Source of the DNA: GCA-2401155 sp045047085
GTDB taxonomy: Bacteria > Pseudomonadota > Alphaproteobacteria > Rhizobiales > Rhizobiaceae
DNA length: 64,000 bases
Reading direction: 5' to 3'
Assembly (NCBI GenBank): GCA_045047085.1
Contig: JASFYT010000034.1
Coordinates: 1-64,000 of the forward strand
In this document: positions 34,641 to 44,449 of the stretch, piece after piece
How positions within the stretch are numbered: the stretch's first letter is position 1
How the letters are laid out: the number at the start of each line of letters is the position of its first letter
Translations under genes and position numbers: made by a program
The notes under the pieces: generated by a model
Database searches by the model: none
Seen by the model: only the letters and a program-made list of their open reading frames with translations
What the model was told of the DNA's origin: nothing

Positions 34641-35752
34641 GCCACTTCTCCCTGTTTTGCAGCGACGGTCCCAGTTGGTTTTATCCGTTCACCAGATTTC
34701 CGGTCGAAGAGCATCATATTGCTCATATCAATGGCCACATAAGCTTCACCCAATTCGGGTCCGGGAGCGCCGGCTGGTCTGGAAATCATGATATCGCGAC
34801 CTCCAGCTGTGCGAGTAAGACTGACTGTTTTTTCATTCAACGGTGTCTCTGCCTCAACGGTCACAGGAAAAGCGTTAGCGACATCCTTATCAACGAAATG
34901 GATAGCCTCAGGTCGAATGCCCAAAACGCAATCTTGCCCAATCGTATCCGCAAGAAGTTCACCAATGGCTACCGATTGACCCGAAAGACGAACTTCTACA
35001 CTTGCCTTAGTGCGTTGTGGAATCACATCCAAAAGATTAATCACTGGGTCACCAAACAACCGCGCTGTCTCAACGCTACTAGGTCGAAGATAAATTTCTT
35101 CCGGAGTGCCTATCTGTTGAATTCCGCGACCATTCATTACAGCAATATTATCACCCAGTGCCATAGCTTCTTTATAATCCTGCGTTACATAAATTACCGT
35201 GGCGTTCTGATCTTTCAAAAGTCGCGGTAATTCAAGACGCATTTCAAAGCGAAGCTTCGCATCCACATTGCGCAACGGATCGTCCAGAAGCAGGATGGAC
35301 GGCTGTCCAGCCAACGCACGAGCAAGGGCCGTACGTTGTTTTTGGCCGTTCGAAAGTTCCTTGGGCTTATGGTCAAGCACGTGTTCAATTTTCAGCAACC
35401 GCGCCAAGCTCTCAACCCCTGCTTTAATGGCAGATTTGCTTTGTCTGCGCGCAGTCAGCGGACTGGCGATATTTTCATGCGCGTCCATATGTGGAAACAG
35501 CGCAAAGTTTTGAAACGCCATGCCAATGCCGCGATCTTCCGGCTCGACCCCATCCATATTGCGCCCATTGACTTCGATCACACCTTCATCTTGTTCAATC
35601 ACACCAGCAATCAGCCGCAATAGAACTGTTTTACCGGCACCGGACGGGCCAAAGAGAATAAGGGTTTCGCCTTGATTGACCGACAATGAAACATCATCAA
35701 GAATAAGATCCTCTTTGAAAGATTTGACGATATTTGAAAGTTTAAGTGACAT
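34637..35752 (-). CDS. ABC sugar/polyol transporter ATPase with degenerate catalytic site, GlpS-like
   Basis: A 371-residue ATPase. Walker A GPSGAGKTV is intact, but several hallmarks differ from the usual pattern: the signature is LSNGQKQRTALARAL, Walker B reads LLLDDPLRNVDAKLR (Asp in place of the catalytic Glu), and the H-loop is VIYVTQDYKEAMALGD (Gln in place of His). It therefore probably forms an asymmetric heterodimer with the ATPase at 33516-34640. GlpS-like proteins of rhizobial glycerol transporters have this style of sequence. It follows the permease gene by 3 bp. Confidence 0.87.
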   Translation of the reverse strand: MSLKLSNIVKSFKEDLILDDVSLSVNQGETLILFGPSGAGKTVLLRLIAGVIEQDEGVIEVNGRNMDGVEPEDRGIGMAFQNFALFPHMDAHENIASPLTARRQSKSAIKAGVESLARLLKIEHVLDHKPKELSNGQKQRTALARALAGQPSILLLDDPLRNVDAKLRFEMRLELPRLLKDQNATVIYVTQDYKEAMALGDNIAVMNGRGIQQIGTPEEIYLRPSSVETARLFGDPVINLLDVIPQRTKASVEVRLSGQSVAIGELLADTIGQDCVLGIRPEAIHFVDKDVANAFPVTVEAETPLNEKTVSLTRTAGGRDIMISRPAGAPGPELGEAYVAIDMSNMMLFDRKSGERIKPTGTVAAKQGEVA

Positions 35753-35755
35753 AAT

Positions 35756-36613
35756 TTATCCCTTCACCGCACCAAGTGACAAACCCTCGACCAGATAACG
35801 TTGGGCATAAAGTGCAAGCGCAAAGGTGGGTGCAATTGAAAGCACGATGCCTGCAGCAATTTGGCCATACTGGATGCCTGAAGCCGTAATAAAGGCGAGC
35901 GCACCAACGGTTACCGGTTGCTTGTCGGCGGAAGCCAAAACCAATGCGAAGATGAAGTTATTCCACGAAAATATGAAGGCCAGCAGGCCAGCCGCAGCGA
36001 TGCCCGGTGCAGCTAATGGCAGGGCAATTTTGCGGAATGTTGAAAACCAACTGTGACCGGCAATGCGATAGGCATATTCTATATCGGCTGGAATATCTTC
36101 AAAATAGCCCCGCACAATCCAGAGGATCAACGGCAATACAATGAGCTGGTAGACCCAGATCAACCCGATATAAGTGTTAGCAAGGCCAATCTGTTGGAAA
36201 TAGATCGTTAGCGGCAACAACACCAAAAGCGGGGGCGCAAACTTGAATGACAGCAGCGTAAAAGCGATATCTTCAGAGCCACGAAATTTCAAACGGGCAA
36301 AGGCATAAGCTGCCGGAACGCCAAGGATAAGCCCGACCGCGACCGAAGCTGTCGAAAGGAACAGGGAATTAAAGAGGTTCCGCATGAATTCAATTTTCAG
36401 CGACCCAGCCGCCGTATTCAATTCCCCAGTAATCAGCGCCACGTAATTTGTGACGGTTGGTGCAAAATCAATCGATGGTGGCACACGCAGGATGGTCTCA
36501 TTGGTCTGGAACGACATTAATATGATCCATAAAATCGGGAACATAAAAAACAGGATTACCAGCGTAATTGCGATAGAGCGCAGGACGCGTTCAGTGATGC
36601 TTGAGGTTTCCAT
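35756..36613 (-). CDS. CUT1 ABC transporter permease, UgpE/GlpQ-like
   Basis: An inner-membrane permease of 285 residues with six helices. The EAA-type loop is ADIEYAYRIAGHSWFSTFRKIALPLAAPGI. The C-terminus (LYAQRYLVEGLSLGAVKG) is the usual MalG/UgpE ending. The start at 36613 (METSSITERV) gives a spacing of 10 bp from the preceding permease; the frame from 36679 would overlap it. It is part of the five-gene importer in the erythritol operon. Confidence 0.88.
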   Translation of the reverse strand: METSSITERVLRSIAITLVILFFMFPILWIILMSFQTNETILRVPPSIDFAPTVTNYVALITGELNTAAGSLKIEFMRNLFNSLFLSTASVAVGLILGVPAAYAFARLKFRGSEDIAFTLLSFKFAPPLLVLLPLTIYFQQIGLANTYIGLIWVYQLIVLPLILWIVRGYFEDIPADIEYAYRIAGHSWFSTFRKIALPLAAPGIAAAGLLAFIFSWNNFIFALVLASADKQPVTVGALAFITASGIQYGQIAAGIVLSIAPTFALALYAQRYLVEGLSLGAVKG

Positions 36614-36623
36614 TGGCCTCTCC

Positions 36624-37547
36624 TTACTCGTAACCGCGCGCTTTTTCGCGCAGACGCAGCCAGTTTTTGATAAATACATTCGACAGGAAGTATGTGATCG
36701 CCCAAAGGATCATTAGCAACGCTGACGAACGTGCCACATTGGTCGACTGGAAGAAATTCAGATAGGCTTCCACCTGAAATACCGTCAGTTGATCGCCCGG
36801 CCCGCCTTGGGTCATGGCGTAGATAATGTCAAATTGTTGGATCGATTCAATCACACGGAACAAGGTCGCCGTTAGCAAAAAGGGCGTCAGCATTGGTAGT
36901 GTGATGCGCCAAAACACGAAAAGACGTGGAACACCATCCAGCTCAGCCGCCTCAAAAGGTTGGCGCGGCAGTGAACGTAGTCCGGCCAGAAGCAGAATCA
37001 TGATGAAGGGTGTATAGACCCACACATCAACAATCACCACAGTCAGCATTGCTGTTGCAGGATCAGATGCCCAGCGCATATTCTCGAAACCAAGCAGTGT
37101 TGCGAAATAGCTGAGAATACCAAATCCCGGATTGGTCATCAATTTCCACATAAGAGATGCAAGTGCTGGCGCCGTCATCAGCGGCATAAGCAACATAATC
37201 GAAACGAAATTGTTGAAGCGGTTTCTTCTCTGCAAAAGCAACGCAATACCAAGTCCGAGCAACAGTTCGATACCAACCGTCGAAACCGCATATATCATTG
37301 AGACTTTGAGCGTGTTCCAGAACGATGGATCGGTCATGAAATTCAGGTAGTTTTCACCCCAATTGAACTTCCTGGCCCATGGTTGCGAAAGACGGTAGCG
37401 CTGTAACGAATAGATTGCCGCTGTAAAAAACGGAATGAGAATGCCGATACAGGTCAAAAGTGCAGGCAAGCTTAAGAGATAGGGCAGATAACGCCGGCTA
37501 ACTCTGAAACGTCGCTTTGGCAGATCGGTAATATTTGCGTCAGACAT
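36624..37547 (-). CDS. CUT1 ABC transporter permease, UgpA/GlpP-like
   Basis: A 307-residue inner-membrane permease with about six helices and the EAA loop RQPFEAAELDGVPRLFVFWRITLPMLTPF. The N-terminal tail is basic (KRRFRVSRRYLPY). It forms the channel with the permease at 35756-36613. It lies after the binding-protein gene, from which it is separated by a hairpin at 37622-37647. Confidence 0.88.
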   Translation of the reverse strand: MSDANITDLPKRRFRVSRRYLPYLLSLPALLTCIGILIPFFTAAIYSLQRYRLSQPWARKFNWGENYLNFMTDPSFWNTLKVSMIYAVSTVGIELLLGLGIALLLQRRNRFNNFVSIMLLMPLMTAPALASLMWKLMTNPGFGILSYFATLLGFENMRWASDPATAMLTVVIVDVWVYTPFIMILLLAGLRSLPRQPFEAAELDGVPRLFVFWRITLPMLTPFLLTATLFRVIESIQQFDIIYAMTQGGPGDQLTVFQVEAYLNFFQSTNVARSSALLMILWAITYFLSNVFIKNWLRLREKARGYE

Positions 37548-37621
37548 ATTTCATTTTTCCGCCGCCCAATATTGCAAAGGGAGACCGTCTTAGGTTTTAC
37601 AAGTTGTATTAAAAGCGAACC

Positions 37622-37647
37622 CGCCTCGTTCGGAGAAAGAAGAGGCG
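37622..37647 (-). terminator. Attenuator-type hairpin between binding protein and permease genes
   Basis: CGCCTC (37622-37627) and GAGGCG (37642-37647) form a stem in the 118-bp gap after the binding-protein stop. On the minus strand a T-rich stretch follows at a short distance. It probably limits transcription of the membrane genes relative to the binding protein. Confidence 0.5.
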
Positions 37648-37664
37648 AGCCCGGTCGGGAGGCT

Positions 37665-39110
37665 TTAACCCAACCCTGCTTCTTTCAGTTGACGATCAAC
37701 GCTCTGGGCCAATTGGTCCAAACCTTCATCCACAGGCACTTCTTTGGCGACCATTTTTTGAAGCGTTGCAGCCCATTCCGTAGTCAGATCAAAGAATAAT
37801 GGTTGCGCTGTAAAGTGGATTTTCGCGCCCGGCGCTGAAATATCGTGCATTTCAACATAACCGGGATAACTTTTATCCAACCGATCGCGGAACATTTCAT
37901 CTGCCCAAACTGACTTGCGAACAGGATTGACGAAATCCATCTTGGTAGCGCCAAACAGACCATGCTCAGGACCGGAAGCCCATTGCATGAAGTACCATGC
38001 CGCATCTTTCTGCTTTGAGAAGCTGGACATTGCCAGAGACCAAATCCAGATATTTGGTGTTGGTGCTGAGGCTTCAGGATTAGCAGCAAACGGTGCAAAG
38101 GCAAGATTTCCAGCCTCGGCATTGTCGCCACCATTCATGAAATAACCCAGGATATCCGCGTCGAAGATCATTGCAGATTTACCGGCACCAAGATCAGTAC
38201 CAGCCTGATACCAAGTGTGGGTAGACCAATCCGGTGCACCACTTTCCTGAATCATCTGAACCCATTTCTCATGGTAGCTTCTTGATACGTCAGTGTTCAT
38301 AGCCGCTGACAATTTACCGTCAGCGCCCACGTTCAAGTCTTTTTGACCAAAGTTTGCGTATCCTGAAAGAAATCCTGGATGGATTGTTGCCCATGAGCGG
38401 GAGCCGCGAACGCCAATACCATAAGCTCCATCGATACCAGCTTTTGCTGCCGCAGCAGTATCAAGCAACTCATCGATATTCTTTGGAACAGACAATCCTG
38501 CCTGCTTAAACATACGATTATTATATGTTAGGTTATTTTGCTCATAACCCCAAGGGATACACCATTGCTTGGCGTCATCTGAACCAAGAGCACCACCCGG
38601 CTTGCCATTCCATGCACAAGATGCACGAACACCTGGCAGCATATCATTCCAATTATAGTCAGGGTTAGTTTTTGCAGGATCATTGATCCACTCATTGAGA
38701 TCATCGATCCAACCGGCAGGACCGTAGGTCCATGTCATATAAGCACCGGTCATGAATGCATCATATTCAGTTGAACCAGATGAAAGTGCAGCAGTTACTT
38801 TATCAAAGTAGACATCTTCCGGGAAAATATCGTATTGAATATCCATTCCGGTGAGTTTTTTGAAATTCTCAAGATTTGCAATCATCGCATCGGCATAGGG
38901 GTGCTTGTTCAGAAGAAGCTTAACGGTCGTACCCGCATGCTTTTTCCAATCAAAACCGTTCTGCGCCAAAGCGTTTGTAGCGGCTGCATTGACAAGCACC
39001 CCGGCAGTTGCTGCCGACACACCCAACGCACCCAATCCGCGGATAACACCGCGGCGACTGACGCCTCCTTTTACAAAGGATTCAATCAAGTCCCTTTCTT
39101 TCTCATACAT
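37665..39110 (-). CDS. Periplasmic solute-binding protein of CUT1 transporter, Tat signal
   Basis: About 481 residues from the start at 39110, which follows GGAGG. The N-terminus has a twin-arginine motif GGVSRRGVIRGLGALG and a hydrophobic stretch ending NALAQ, so Tat export is likely. The mature part (HAGTTVKLLLNKHPYADAMIANLENFKKLTGMDIQYDIFPEDVYFDKVTAALSSG) is typical of family 1 extracellular binding proteins. It should bind erythritol or a related polyol. It follows eryD by 17 bp in the same operon. Confidence 0.88.
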   Translation of the reverse strand: MYEKERDLIESFVKGGVSRRGVIRGLGALGVSAATAGVLVNAAATNALAQNGFDWKKHAGTTVKLLLNKHPYADAMIANLENFKKLTGMDIQYDIFPEDVYFDKVTAALSSGSTEYDAFMTGAYMTWTYGPAGWIDDLNEWINDPAKTNPDYNWNDMLPGVRASCAWNGKPGGALGSDDAKQWCIPWGYEQNNLTYNNRMFKQAGLSVPKNIDELLDTAAAAKAGIDGAYGIGVRGSRSWATIHPGFLSGYANFGQKDLNVGADGKLSAAMNTDVSRSYHEKWVQMIQESGAPDWSTHTWYQAGTDLGAGKSAMIFDADILGYFMNGGDNAEAGNLAFAPFAANPEASAPTPNIWIWSLAMSSFSKQKDAAWYFMQWASGPEHGLFGATKMDFVNPVRKSVWADEMFRDRLDKSYPGYVEMHDISAPGAKIHFTAQPLFFDLTTEWAATLQKMVAKEVPVDEGLDQLAQSVDRQLKEAGLG

Positions 39111-39127
39111 AGGTATTCCTCCAGTTT

Positions 39128-40096
39128 TCAATCGTGATGATTGAAATTTAAGAGCGCATTTGCGGTACGCTCATCGGTGATGAGACCGCTTAACAAGCCA
39201 CTCATCAAAATCGACCCGATAGCGCGGGCCTTTCCTTTGCCACCCGCAACGGCGACAATTCTACTATTTTTCAAATCCGATAGACCAACAGAGATGGTGC
39301 GCGCTGTCAGTGAGGTCTCGAGGCTTTCTCCATCATCATTGAAAAAATGTCCCAAAAGCTCGCCCACCCCTCCATGTGCTTTCACCTCCTCAATTTCCTC
39401 TTGTTCAACCATGCCGGAAGATACAAGCTGAGCGCCCGGCTCGACGGTACCAATTCCGACAAATTTCAACTTGGACTGCTCCGCCATTTGCATCACATCT
39501 GATACACCGCGTTGGGCAAGAAGCACTTCTCTGTCTTCAATCGAATTGGCAAAGAACGGCACGGGCATCACATACGATTCTGCTCCGGTCTTTTCCGCCA
39601 TCCGATGCATTACATCATGTGGGTTAGCTGAAAAATTCCGCGTCAAACCACCAAGCAGCGATACAAATCGCACACCATTTGCATCCATTCTTGGCAATTG
39701 AGAAACACTTGCTGAAAGCGTTCGCCCATGGCCGACACCAATCAACTCATTTGCACCACTTAAAATTTCACGGTTAAGAAACCTCGCACCGGCAATGCTG
39801 AGAGCGCGGGTGGGCAACGACTCTTCATTCAATTCCGGCACAACTTCACAATACTGAAGACCAAAACGTTCAGAAATAGCCATTTCCAGCGCTACACATT
39901 CGGCAATTTCACCATCAATGGTAACTTTAACTACGCCTTCTTGATTGGCTCGGGTGATCAAACGATGAGCTTTCACGCCAGTTACACCTAGTCGCTTGGC
40001 AACATCTGCCTGAGTTAACCCACCGGCATAATGAAGCCAGGCAGCCCGGATCGCGAGGCTTAAATCTTCATCTCTTTTTGAACTGGATCGTGCCAC
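39128..40096 (-). CDS. eryD: SorC/DeoR-family regulator, EryD-like
   Basis: A 322-residue regulator. An N-terminal helix-turn-helix (LTQADVAKRLGVTGVKAHRLITRANQEG, about residues 30-57) is followed by a C-terminal sugar-binding domain with ELIGVGHGRTLSASVSQLPR and VAVAGGKGKARAIGSIL. EryD of Brucella and Sinorhizobium represses the erythritol operon and is relieved by erythritol. Here it is the first gene of the operon, so autoregulation is likely. Its operator should lie at 40097-40259. Confidence 0.87.
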   Translation of the reverse strand: MARSSSKRDEDLSLAIRAAWLHYAGGLTQADVAKRLGVTGVKAHRLITRANQEGVVKVTIDGEIAECVALEMAISERFGLQYCEVVPELNEESLPTRALSIAGARFLNREILSGANELIGVGHGRTLSASVSQLPRMDANGVRFVSLLGGLTRNFSANPHDVMHRMAEKTGAESYVMPVPFFANSIEDREVLLAQRGVSDVMQMAEQSKLKFVGIGTVEPGAQLVSSGMVEQEEIEEVKAHGGVGELLGHFFNDDGESLETSLTARTISVGLSDLKNSRIVAVAGGKGKARAIGSILMSGLLSGLITDERTANALLNFNHHD

Positions 40097-40142
40097 GTAG
40101 CCACACCTGTTGGTTTTTGTAATAATTTTCAGCCTATGTAAT

Positions 40143-40170
40143 TTTTTACACTTAAGCGGTTATCTGTCAA
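40143..40170 (-). promoter_or_regulatory. Predicted promoter of the eryD-headed operon
   Basis: On the minus strand TTGACA (40170-40165) and TAAAAA (40148-40143) are 16 bp apart, upstream of eryD. The same 163-bp gap contains TTGTAAT (40117-40123) and ATTACAA (40174-40180), an inverted pair flanking the promoter that could be operator halves. Confidence 0.4.
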
Positions 40171-40259
40171 GCCATTACAATGAAATGAAAAGTAAGCATG
40201 CTCCACATGCCGGCCGCCTGCAGGTTATTCACAACGAGAAATTATCAAAGTTTTCTGTT

Positions 40260-41408
40260 TTAAGAAGCGGTGCGCAGGATTTCAATCAGCTTGGATTCCT
40301 GCAGATACACGGGATTACCCTTCATCGATGATGATGAAAGAGAGGCAATGGCAATCTCATCAAAATCTTCGGAACTGACACCCACATCGCTCAATGACGG
40401 CAAACCACAGCGTCGCGACCAAGCAGCCAATTCATCAAAGGAGATCTCGGACTCAACACCAAGAGCGTCAGCAATCCAGTGTTGAATTTTATGAAAGCGT
40501 TCTCGTATTTGTGTCGGTAATTCCGGTACAGAGAAATTAGATTTCAAAACATGGGGTAAAAGTATCCCGCAGATAACTCCATGAGGAGCAGCTGCCCTCC
40601 CCCCAATAACACCTGCAAATCCGTGAACAGCTCCCAATCCAGAATTTGCCAACGCCAAGCCTCCGCAATGGCTTACCCATGCCAGATCATCACGGGCCTT
40701 TTCATCTTCACCCTGCATAAGACGCACCAAAGCCAATAATCCTAGTGGTATAGCATCTCGGCAAAGCGCATCAGAAAACCGATTTGCCTTGCAAGAAACA
40801 TAAGATTCAATCACCTGCGTGACAGCATCAAGTCCACTGGCAAGTGTTACTGAACGTGATGTATTGTCTGTTAAAGCTGGATCAATTATTGCTAAGTTTG
40901 GCAACATACGTACATCCCGTAACGATACCTTGCGTCGATGATCCGGCACTCCAATGACTGCGTTCCTAGTAACTTCGGCCCCAGTTCCCGCCGTCGTTGG
41001 AATTGCTACAAATGGCAAGGGTGGTTGTTCAAGTGCCAAACCTTTCCCAACGACTTCCAGATAATCAAGAATCGGTTTATCGGCAGGAACCAGCGCCGCA
41101 ATAGCCTTACCTGCGTCAATAACCGAACCGCCCCCCAGAGAAACTATTACATCGGCCTCAAATTCACGCGCGACCAGTACTCCGTTTTCAATCAGGGAGA
41201 TTTCCGGCTCGCTTGCGCAGCTAAATTGTCCAACACGAATACCTTCCCGCTCTAGCGCATCTACCAACCAGACAGCGCGCGCGGGATTTGCACCATGAAC
41301 CAGAAAGATATTTTTGCCGAGGGTCGCAATATCTTCGGCAGCCTGCTTGGCACAGCCTCTGCCAAAACGAATGTCCTGCGCAGTGGAAATCGAAAAAATG
41401 CCTGGCAT
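40260..41408 (-). CDS. Iron-containing alcohol dehydrogenase
   Basis: A 382-residue group III alcohol dehydrogenase. The cofactor motif is ADVIVSLGGGSVIDAGKAIAAL, followed by PTTAGTGAEVTRNAVI and the metal-ligand region SGLGAVHGFAGVIGG...HGVICGILLPHVL. Family members reduce or oxidise primary alcohols, glycerol or lactaldehyde-type compounds. It follows the DhaKL kinase by 2 bp and probably supplies its substrate, for example by oxidising a polyol to a ketose. The substrate is not readable. Confidence 0.85.
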   Translation of the reverse strand: MPGIFSISTAQDIRFGRGCAKQAAEDIATLGKNIFLVHGANPARAVWLVDALEREGIRVGQFSCASEPEISLIENGVLVAREFEADVIVSLGGGSVIDAGKAIAALVPADKPILDYLEVVGKGLALEQPPLPFVAIPTTAGTGAEVTRNAVIGVPDHRRKVSLRDVRMLPNLAIIDPALTDNTSRSVTLASGLDAVTQVIESYVSCKANRFSDALCRDAIPLGLLALVRLMQGEDEKARDDLAWVSHCGGLALANSGLGAVHGFAGVIGGRAAAPHGVICGILLPHVLKSNFSVPELPTQIRERFHKIQHWIADALGVESEISFDELAAWSRRCGLPSLSDVGVSSEDFDEIAIASLSSSSMKGNPVYLQESKLIEILRTAS

Positions 41409-41410
41409 TG

Positions 41411-43174
41411 CTAAATCCTGTCCCCAAATTCCTCTTCGACCACCTCCCGCATGGCGTTCAATATCACCACGACCGAAGCTGCGCCTGGATCAACGTGTCC
41501 CAACGAACGCAATCCCAGCTTGGCAGAGCGTCCCTTTTTTGATTTCATTTGCACAGTCGCATTCTTGCCCTTCTCGGCTCCGTCACATGCAGCCTGAAGA
41601 CAGGCGATAATGCTTCCACCAGCCTCCTGTTCGCGCGCGGCGTGTTCAACAGCTGGCGTCCAAGCATCCACCATCGTCTTATCGCCGGGAGCGGCTCCTC
41701 CAAGATCAACAATACCGTTTCTAATTGCATCCAACCATGAAACAAGCGCCATTGAATCCAGATTAAGCCGATCATTCACCGCTTTTGATGCCCTCTGAAA
41801 GGCTGTTCCATATAGCGGCCCCACGGAAGCACCGACGGCATCTAAGAAATTCTTTCCTGCCTTTGCGCACATAACCGATATAGTGACTTCATCTTCCGAA
41901 AGACCATCACGAATAGCACGCCACCCCACATCCATGGCAATGCCATGATCTGCATCACCAATGACACCATCCAGTTCACACAAATACCCCTTATTTTCTC
42001 CAATTTGTTCAGTGATCCGCAGCAGCATTCGACGAAAGATTTCGGGGGTAACATCGCCCTCAGCAATTAAATCTTCTCTCGAAATATCCGACTCAATCTT
42101 CTTGGTAACCATTGGTGCATGTGAGCGCCGTCGTGGTCTTTGGTTAGGTGAAATTTTGATCTCCCCAACTTGTAAAGCAGCGGTTTCACAGGGATGGTCC
42201 AGCATTTTGATCAACTGATCATCCAGCTTCATTACCGTGACCGAAGCGCCAGCCATTTCAAGCGATGTAACATAATTCCCCACCCAGGATTGATATAGGG
42301 AAACTCCGAGCCCACACAGTCTGCTACGTATTTGGCGATGCAAGATATAAAGTTCCATCAATGATGTTGAACCTAGCCCATTCACCAATACGGCCACCCT
42401 GTCGCCTTTGCCAAATTCAATATCTGCAACAATCAGATCCATCAACCGGTCTGCAACCGCATTGGCAGGTTCAAGTGTGGTTCTGGAAATCCCAGGTTCG
42501 CCGTGAATTCCCATCCCTACTTCCATCTCATCCGGACCAATCTCGAAGTTCGGTCTACGCGTTTGAGGTAGCGAGCAGGCACCAAGAGCCACCCCAGCCG
42601 ACCTCGTCATAGCATTCGCATGCCTCGCAATGAGTTCAACCTCATCCATAGAATAATCCAAATCAGCCGCCGCCCCAGCACATTTAAATACAAAGAATGT
42701 TCCGGCAATCCCCCGGCGTTCACTAATAATTTTTGCTGAGGCTACATCATCTGTAACTGTGATGGAATTTGCCTTAATACCTTCAGAGCCAAGTTCCTCT
42801 ACAGCCATATCAAAATTCATAACGTCACCAGTATAATTTCCATAGAGAAACAACACACCTGCTCCCCCGTCTGCTGCACGTGCTGCATCCATGATCTGCT
42901 CCGGCGAAGGGGAAGCAAACACGTTTCCCACAGCCGAAGCATCTGCCAACCCCTTACCGACATATCCAGAAAACGCCGGCTCATGGCCAGAACCACCACC
43001 CACGACAATGCCAACTTTGCCCTCGCGTGGACCTTTTATAGAAACCACAGCCCTACCCGTCGCTCCTTCGACACAAAGCATTTCGGGGTGAGCTCCAACC
43101 ATACCATCGATCAATTCCTCAATGACATGGTCGGCATCATTTATCAGCTTTTTTGTCTTCTGCGTATCTATCAT
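41411..43174 (-). CDS. Dihydroxyacetone kinase-type protein (DhaK-DhaL fusion)
   Basis: A 587-residue ATP-dependent kinase. The DhaK domain (about residues 1-330) has GIVVGGGSGHEPAFSGYVGKGL and the substrate-binding His in GMGIHGEPGI. The DhaL domain (about 380-580) has the ADP/metal loop GVIGDADHGIAMDVG and GAASVVVILNAM. Fused proteins of this type phosphorylate dihydroxyacetone, and homologues in actinobacterial tetritol pathways phosphorylate L- or D-erythrulose. Next to a polyol operon, an erythrulose kinase role (LerK/DerK-like) is plausible. It heads a short operon with the alcohol dehydrogenase. Confidence 0.87.
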   Translation of the reverse strand: MIDTQKTKKLINDADHVIEELIDGMVGAHPEMLCVEGATGRAVVSIKGPREGKVGIVVGGGSGHEPAFSGYVGKGLADASAVGNVFASPSPEQIMDAARAADGGAGVLFLYGNYTGDVMNFDMAVEELGSEGIKANSITVTDDVASAKIISERRGIAGTFFVFKCAGAAADLDYSMDEVELIARHANAMTRSAGVALGACSLPQTRRPNFEIGPDEMEVGMGIHGEPGISRTTLEPANAVADRLMDLIVADIEFGKGDRVAVLVNGLGSTSLMELYILHRQIRSRLCGLGVSLYQSWVGNYVTSLEMAGASVTVMKLDDQLIKMLDHPCETAALQVGEIKISPNQRPRRRSHAPMVTKKIESDISREDLIAEGDVTPEIFRRMLLRITEQIGENKGYLCELDGVIGDADHGIAMDVGWRAIRDGLSEDEVTISVMCAKAGKNFLDAVGASVGPLYGTAFQRASKAVNDRLNLDSMALVSWLDAIRNGIVDLGGAAPGDKTMVDAWTPAVEHAAREQEAGGSIIACLQAACDGAEKGKNATVQMKSKKGRSAKLGLRSLGHVDPGAASVVVILNAMREVVEEEFGDRI

Positions 43175-43661
43175 GTGACCCTCGATTTCAATAGGCTAGC
43201 CATCTGCCAATCATTCATTGCTGAAAATTAGTACATATTTATTGTTCATCTAGAAACAGTGCAAAATCAACAGCTGGAAAAATTACTCCAAACACTGACG
43301 TCCCAAGTGCGGTTGTTGTCGTGGTCATCCGTCAGCCATTTGCGTGAAGGAATTATTATGGGTTAACAACCATACCGTCCTAATCAAGCGGGATTGAATA
43401 ACGACACAATACAGGAATATGACATTTTCTTTGGAAGAAGAAACAATTCGGCAATCCATCATTGATACCTGCCTCCACATGAGTACCTGCAGCTTACAGT
43501 GGTTGGGTATCATATGCACGTGATCGTAATCATGTAAAATTCATACAATTGCAAAGTATGTATTGACATTTGTATGAATTTGAGTTGTTTAGAATTACCA
43601 TTTGATTTTCAATTCCCCCGGTCCCCCGGCGCGACATCACGCCCGTCTTGGTAGGAAGAAT
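43175..43661. promoter_or_regulatory. Divergent regulatory region, with inverted repeat
   Basis: The 487-bp gap serves DhaKL (minus) and the rpe-like gene (plus). ATTCATACAA (43539-43548) and TTGTATGAAT (43570-43579) form a perfect inverted repeat. Inside lies the motif shared with 58137-58164. TTGACA at 43563-43568 may be a -35 box for the plus-strand genes. I see no coding sequence. Confidence 0.6.
43545..43572 (-). promoter_or_regulatory. Operator-like motif shared with the SorC region
   Basis: Read on the minus strand, CAAATGT, six bases, ATACTTTGCA, two A/T bases, TGT. The same 28-bp layout occurs at 58137-58164 next to the SorC-family gene. A shared regulator is inferred. Confidence 0.55.
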
Positions 43662-44354
43662 ATGACCCACGAGGCACATCTCTCGCTTAAGCAAAGTTGT
43701 CGTGGCATCAGTCTGGGTATTTTTGCGGGTGATTTTGGAAATTTCAGAAGCAATATGCAATCAGCCGCTAAATGGGGCTGCAATGTTCTCCACTTTGATG
43801 TCATGGATGGCCTATTTGTTCCTCAGATGACGGGCGGTCCGGGGTTTGTAAAAGCCCTTAAAGGTGAAATGATCCTTGATGTGCATCTAATGGTTCAGAA
43901 GCCACTGGTACATATCGCATCATATGTCGAAGCAGGTGCGGATATCGTGACAATCCATGCCGAATCTGAAGAACCAGTGGCGGCATTTAAGGCCATTCGA
44001 ACTGCTGCTGAGAAATCGGGACGACCGGTCATGGCCGGCATATCGCTCATGCCCGGTACTTCGATTGAGAACATCAAAGAGCTATTTGACTTAAAACCCG
44101 ATCTCATTTTGGTTCTCGCCCTTGATCCTCGAACGAGCGACTCAACTGACGTCACGAAGGCATGTGTCCGGCTTCAGGAAATCAGAACGCTCACGGCTGA
44201 ATTCTCCCCAATTCTTGCATTCGATGGCGGTGTCACACTCGACACAATTGCTGAAATTTCAAGTTCATCAGCAGAACTCGTTGTTAGCGGAAGTGCCGTA
44301 CTGAAATCAGCAAATCCATCTGAGGCCTTTCGTTTAATGCAAAGTGCTCTCTAG
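43662..44354 (+). CDS. Ribulose-phosphate 3-epimerase-like protein
   Basis: About 230 residues from ATG 43662, which follows AGGAAG; a longer frame begins at 43602. It is a TIM-barrel epimerase. Metal-ligand and active-site segments are WGCNVLHFDVMDGLFVPQMTGGPGFVKAL (family: D.MDG.FVP....G), ILDVHLMVQKP, IVTIHAESEEP and LAFDGGVTL. It interconverts epimeric pentulose or tetrulose phosphates. As the first gene of the plus-strand set with an LsrF-like aldolase and a GlpD-like protein, it probably acts on an unusual ketose phosphate rather than only in the pentose phosphate pathway. Confidence 0.82.
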   Translation: MTHEAHLSLKQSCRGISLGIFAGDFGNFRSNMQSAAKWGCNVLHFDVMDGLFVPQMTGGPGFVKALKGEMILDVHLMVQKPLVHIASYVEAGADIVTIHAESEEPVAAFKAIRTAAEKSGRPVMAGISLMPGTSIENIKELFDLKPDLILVLALDPRTSDSTDVTKACVRLQEIRTLTAEFSPILAFDGGVTLDTIAEISSSSAELVVSGSAVLKSANPSEAFRLMQSAL

Positions 44355-44449
44355 CAGGTCAATCCTAATTACCAATAGAGCGCATTTAAGAATTTGGATC
44401 ACTGAGCGCGCGCTCAAAGTACATGTAGTTACTATCAAAGGAAGATAAT

